This document shows positions 15,115-17,968 of a stretch of DNA of 17,968 nucleotides, one piece after another. Location of the stretch: the NCBI GenBank assembly GCA_902496265.1, contig CABVAD010000004.1, positions 1-17,968 of the forward strand, given 5' to 3'. Positions within the stretch are counted from its first letter, which is position 1, and each line of letters begins with the position of its first letter. Under the pieces are notes generated by a model. It was not told the DNA's origin and did not search any database. It was given only the letters and a program-made list of their open reading frames with translations. A program made the translations under genes and the position numbers. The stretch is from an uncultured Oscillospiraceae bacterium (lineage in GTDB: Bacteria > Bacillota > Clostridia > Oscillospirales > Acutalibacteraceae).

Positions 15115-15141
15115 CGTAGGGGCGACCATCGGTCGTCCGTT
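15115..15141 (+). repeat. GTAGGG hairpin element, copy 3
   Basis: CGTAGGGG, then the stem GCGACC / GGTCGT around ATC, then CCGTT. It forms an inverted pair with copy 2. The whole 15070-15141 block is therefore also a large imperfect inverted repeat located between the stops of two convergent genes, where it could limit readthrough. No U-run follows on either strand. Confidence 0.7.
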
Positions 15142-15143
15142 TC

Positions 15144-17777
15144 CTACATATTATCTTCTATTTCCTTAATGCTCTCCTTAATCATTGCGATTTTATCAAG
15201 CACCTTTTTAAGGCTCTCCCTCTGCTGTTCAACAACGGCGGCGGGCGCTTTTGCCACAAAGCCCCCGTTATTAAGCTTTTTCTCGAAAAATTCCTTATCG
15301 GTCTCTGCCTTTTTAAGGTCTTTATTAAGCCTTTCAAGCTCGGCGGTGAAATCCACCAATTCTTTCATCGGCATATAAACCGCCGCCGCGTCGGTTATAA
15401 CCCGCACCGCGCCCTCGCTTTCAAAGCTGTCGCCTATCTCTACCTCCGAAGCGTAAGCCAAACGGCAGATATAAGCCGTTCCCGCGCCGAAGGTATCCTT
15501 AAACTTGGTCGCAATCTGTACCCGCGCCTTTTTAGAGGGGGGAACGTTCATTTCGGCTCTGCGGTTGCGGACAGCCTTTATAACCGCCATAATTTTTTCA
15601 AAATCGGCTTCCTCGGCGGTGTATTCAAACGCCGGGTCGGTTTTGGGCCAGTCGGAAACCATAAGTGCCTGCCCTATATGCGGCATTGACTGCCAGATTT
15701 CCTCGGTAATAAAGGGCATAAAGGGGTGGAGGAGCTTTAATATTCCCGTATACACATATATAAGCACGCTTCTCGCGGTGTCCGCTTTGCTTTCGTCATC
15801 GCCGCCGAGCCTTGATTTGCAGATTTCAATATACCAGTCGCAGAAAACGTCCCAGATAAAGTCGTAAAGCTTCTGTACCGCCATACCCAGCTCGTACTTT
15901 TCGAGGTTGTCGGTCACCTCGCCTACAAGCTTGTTGTACTTTGACAAAATCCACTTATCCTCAAGGGCGAAATCGGCGGAGCTAAGGGGTATTATTTCAT
16001 CGGATTTGAGATTCATCAAAATAAATCTCGCGGCGTTCCACAGCTTGTTTGCAAAGTTGCGGCTTGCCTCCACCCGCTCCTCAATATAGCGCATATCGTT
16101 ACCCGGGCTGTTGCCTGTCGCAAGGGAGAAGCGGAGCGCGTCCGCGCCGTATTTATCGATTATTTCAAGCGGGTCAACGCCGTTGCCTAAAGATTTCGAC
16201 ATTTTACGGCCCTGTGAATCCCGTACAAGCCCGTGAATAAGGACGGTATCAAAGGGGACTTTACCCGTCTGCTCAATTCCCGAGAACATCATTCGCATTA
16301 CCCAGAACGGGATAATATCATAGCCCGTTACAAGGGTATTTGTCGGGTAATAGTGCTTAAAGTCCTCGGTTTCCTCGGGCCAGCCGAGTGTCGAAAAGGG
16401 CCACAAGGCAGACGAGAACCACGTATCCAGCGTATCGGGATCCTGCTTGATATTTTTACTTCCGCAATGCTTACAGCAATGCGCGTCCTCCTTCGATACG
16501 GTTATCTCGCCGCAGTCCTCGCAGTACCACGCGGGGATACGGTGACCCCACCAAAGCTGACGGGAAATGCACCAGTCACGGATATTTTCAAGCCAATGGA
16601 AATAAATCTTTTCAAAGCGGCTCGGGACAAACTTTGTCTCGCCGTTCTTAACCGCGGCGATAGCAGGCTCAGCCAGCGGCTTCATCTTAACAAACCATTG
16701 CTTTGAAACCCGCGGCTCAACCGTTGTACCGCAACGGTAGCAGGTGCCTACATTATGGACGTGCTCCTCAACCTTAACCAACGCGCCCTCTTTTTCGAGA
16801 TCTTCAACGATAGCCTTTCTCGCCTCGTACCTGTCCATTCCCGCGTATTTCGGGTAGTCCTCGGTAATTTTAGCGTCCTCGGTAAGTACATTAATAACAG
16901 GCAGATTGTGTCTGAGTCCCACCTCAAAGTCGTTGGGGTCGTGGGCGGGGGTAATCTTAACAACGCCCGTGCCGAAATCCGTTTCAACATATTCGTCCGC
17001 CACAACGGGTATCTCGCGGTGAACGAGCGGAAGAATAAGGGTCTTACCCACAAGGTGTTTATACCTTTCGTCGTTCGGGTTTACCGCCACCGCGGTATCG
17101 CCCAAAAGGGTTTCGGGGCGGGTTGTCGCAAGCTCCAAATATCCGCTGCCGTCCGAAAACGGATAGCGCAGATGCCAGAAATGCCCAGCCTGCTCCTCAT
17201 ACTCAACCTCCGCGTCGGAAATCGAGGTCTTGCAGTGCGGACACCAGTTGATAATCCTCTCGCCGCGGTAGATAAGTCCCTTTTCGTAAAGCCTTACGAA
17301 AACCTCTCTTACCGCCTTATTACAGCCCTCGTCAAGGGTGAAGCGCTCCCTTTCCCAGTCGCAGGAAGAGCCCATCTTCTTAAGCTGTTCAATAATTCTG
17401 CCGCCGTACTGCTTTTTCCAGTCCCATGCGCGCTCCAAAAAGCCCTCTCTGCCGACGTCCTCTTTTGTAAGCCCCTCTTGGCGCATTTTTTCGACAATCT
17501 TCGCCTCGGTCGCAATAGAGGCGTGGTCTGTACCGGGCACCCAAAGGGTGTCGTACCCCTGCATACGCTTAAAGCGGATTAAAATATCCTGTAATGTATT
17601 GTCAAGCGCGTGACCCATATGAAGCTGACCGGTGATGTTCGGGGGCGGAATAACTATTGTGTAGGTCGGCTTGTCCTTTTCGCATTTCGCGTGGAAGTAA
17701 TTTCCGTCAAGCCATTGCTTGTAAATACGGTCCTCAACCTCCTTGGGATCGTACTGCTTTGCCAATTCTCTTGCCAT
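15144..17777 (-). CDS. valS: Valine--tRNA ligase
   Basis: An 877-aa class Ia aminoacyl-tRNA synthetase that charges tRNA-Val. The HIGH-type motif HMGH is at 53-56 and KMSKS at 525-529. The CP1 editing domain spans about 190-345, with TTRPETLLGDTA (218-229) and TPAHDPNDFEVG (276-287). Four CxxC pairs (179, 346, 419 and 435) suggest zinc knuckles. The C-terminal roughly 65 residues form the usual tRNA-binding coiled coil ending in KESIKEIEDNM. GGAG lies 8 bases before the ATG. It has its own strong promoter and a leader of about 113 bases. No T-box is seen, although T-boxes are common for synthetases in Bacillota. Confidence 0.98.
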   Translation of the reverse strand: MARELAKQYDPKEVEDRIYKQWLDGNYFHAKCEKDKPTYTIVIPPPNITGQLHMGHALDNTLQDILIRFKRMQGYDTLWVPGTDHASIATEAKIVEKMRQEGLTKEDVGREGFLERAWDWKKQYGGRIIEQLKKMGSSCDWERERFTLDEGCNKAVREVFVRLYEKGLIYRGERIINWCPHCKTSISDAEVEYEEQAGHFWHLRYPFSDGSGYLELATTRPETLLGDTAVAVNPNDERYKHLVGKTLILPLVHREIPVVADEYVETDFGTGVVKITPAHDPNDFEVGLRHNLPVINVLTEDAKITEDYPKYAGMDRYEARKAIVEDLEKEGALVKVEEHVHNVGTCYRCGTTVEPRVSKQWFVKMKPLAEPAIAAVKNGETKFVPSRFEKIYFHWLENIRDWCISRQLWWGHRIPAWYCEDCGEITVSKEDAHCCKHCGSKNIKQDPDTLDTWFSSALWPFSTLGWPEETEDFKHYYPTNTLVTGYDIIPFWVMRMMFSGIEQTGKVPFDTVLIHGLVRDSQGRKMSKSLGNGVDPLEIIDKYGADALRFSLATGNSPGNDMRYIEERVEASRNFANKLWNAARFILMNLKSDEIIPLSSADFALEDKWILSKYNKLVGEVTDNLEKYELGMAVQKLYDFIWDVFCDWYIEICKSRLGGDDESKADTARSVLIYVYTGILKLLHPFMPFITEEIWQSMPHIGQALMVSDWPKTDPAFEYTAEEADFEKIMAVIKAVRNRRAEMNVPPSKKARVQIATKFKDTFGAGTAYICRLAYASEVEIGDSFESEGAVRVITDAAAVYMPMKELVDFTAELERLNKDLKKAETDKEFFEKKLNNGGFVAKAPAAVVEQQRESLKKVLDKIAMIKESIKEIEDNM

Positions 17778-17810
17778 ATAAAAAACTCCAATGAATAAAA
17801 ATATTTTTTT

Positions 17811-17895
17811 CGGGGCATATTATGCTTGTCGGCAGCCCGTTCCCGCGTTTGCAGGGCTGTCGGCAGAGCCGTCCGCAAAAGCGGGCGGTTTTTTT
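17811..17895 (+). ncRNA. Candidate small RNA or structured element antisense to valS leader
   Basis: Read on the plus strand, GGCAGCCC (17831-17838) pairs with GGGCTGTC (17854-17861). A terminator-like hairpin follows: CCGTCCGC (17869-17876), AAAA, GCGGGCGG (17881-17888), then seven T (17889-17895). Each stem contains one G-U pair on the plus strand that becomes an A-C mismatch on the minus strand, so both fold better as plus-strand RNA. A 9-bp direct repeat TGTCGGCAG occurs at 17827 and 17858. No clear plus-strand promoter was found. The alternative is that this is simply the valS leader, read from the other strand. Confidence 0.4.
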
Positions 17896-17897
17896 AT

Positions 17898-17926
17898 ATT
17901 ATACATTATAATACATACAAGTTCAA
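17898..17926 (-). promoter_or_regulatory. Promoter of valS
   Basis: On the minus strand a -35 box TTGAAC (17921-17926) and a perfect -10 box TATAAT (17898-17903) are separated by 17 bases. Transcription would start near 17891, so the valS leader is about 113 bases and begins with the GC-rich hairpin described for the plus-strand candidate. From 17927 to the window end nothing else is recognised. Confidence 0.85.
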
Positions 17927-17968
17927 CCGATAAGTTAAATTCACTAAAAATAATCGCGAATCATTTCA

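Noticed and set aside
15070..15141. Intrinsic terminator for valS or the small gene
   Set aside because: Hairpins are present, but neither strand has a U-run after a stem, so it is listed as a repeat with possible readthrough-limiting effect only.
16755..17582. 275-codon open frame on the plus strand opposite valS
   Set aside because: It lies wholly inside valS, whose motifs are intact, has no recognisable domain, and reads like the complement of GC-rich codons.
17778..17968. T-box riboswitch upstream of valS
   Set aside because: T-boxes are common before synthetase genes in Bacillota, but no GGGTGG-type T-box sequence or specifier-loop layout is visible on the minus strand of the leader.

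Overview
The window looks like chromosomal DNA from a low-to-moderate GC Bacillota, most likely class Clostridia and perhaps an Oscillospirales-type gut bacterium. This is inferred from strong AAGGAGG-type ribosome binding sites, sigma-A-like promoters, a PadR / HAAS-DUF1700 / DUF4097 cassette, two-subunit dihydroorotate dehydrogenase (PyrD-PyrK), a PyrR-type attenuator, QueH, and short intergenic repeats. No phage, transposase, CRISPR array, tRNA or rRNA was seen. Most of the content is core metabolism; the less ordinary material is in the leaders and intergenic repeats.

Layout. (1) 1-1970, plus strand: a three-gene cassette (PadR regulator, four-helix membrane protein with an N-terminal HAAS-like domain, membrane-anchored DUF4097 beta-repeat protein) ending at a long hairpin. 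(2) 1971-2063: a 7-bp-period repeat array interrupted by a GTAGGG hairpin element. (3) 2077-2979, minus: mrp/apbC-type Fe-S carrier ATPase with its own promoter. (4) 3014-4069, minus: an S1-domain RNA-binding protein with a structured leader and a terminator. (5) 4111-14176, minus: a complete de novo UMP operon in the order pyrC-carA-carB-pyrK-pyrD-pyrF-pyrE-pyrB-pyrI. It has one strong promoter, a PyrR-type attenuator leader and a 3' terminator. (6) 14179-14802, minus: queH. (7) 14878-15057, plus: a 59-aa small gene of unknown function. (8) 15070-15141: an inverted pair of GTAGGG hairpin elements. (9) 15144-17926, minus: valS with promoter and a structured leader that overlaps a possible convergent small RNA on the plus strand.

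How the genes work together. carA/carB make carbamoyl phosphate, pyrB/pyrI condense it with aspartate, pyrC closes the ring, pyrD/pyrK oxidise dihydroorotate to orotate, pyrE adds PRPP and pyrF decarboxylates OMP to UMP. Every step from glutamine, bicarbonate and ATP to UMP is present. Control appears layered. At the front there is transcription attenuation by PyrR (a UMP/UTP sensor whose gene is not in the window). At the enzyme level there is PyrI, and the C-terminal regulatory domain of CarB. Genes within the operon overlap or are a few bases apart, except pyrF-pyrE, where the gap holds a 7-bp repeat array.

Nothing here proves a wholly new system. The best candidates for a second look are the covarying PyrR binding loop upstream of pyrC, the two-hairpin terminator-tailed structure antisense to the valS leader, and the heptanucleotide arrays.
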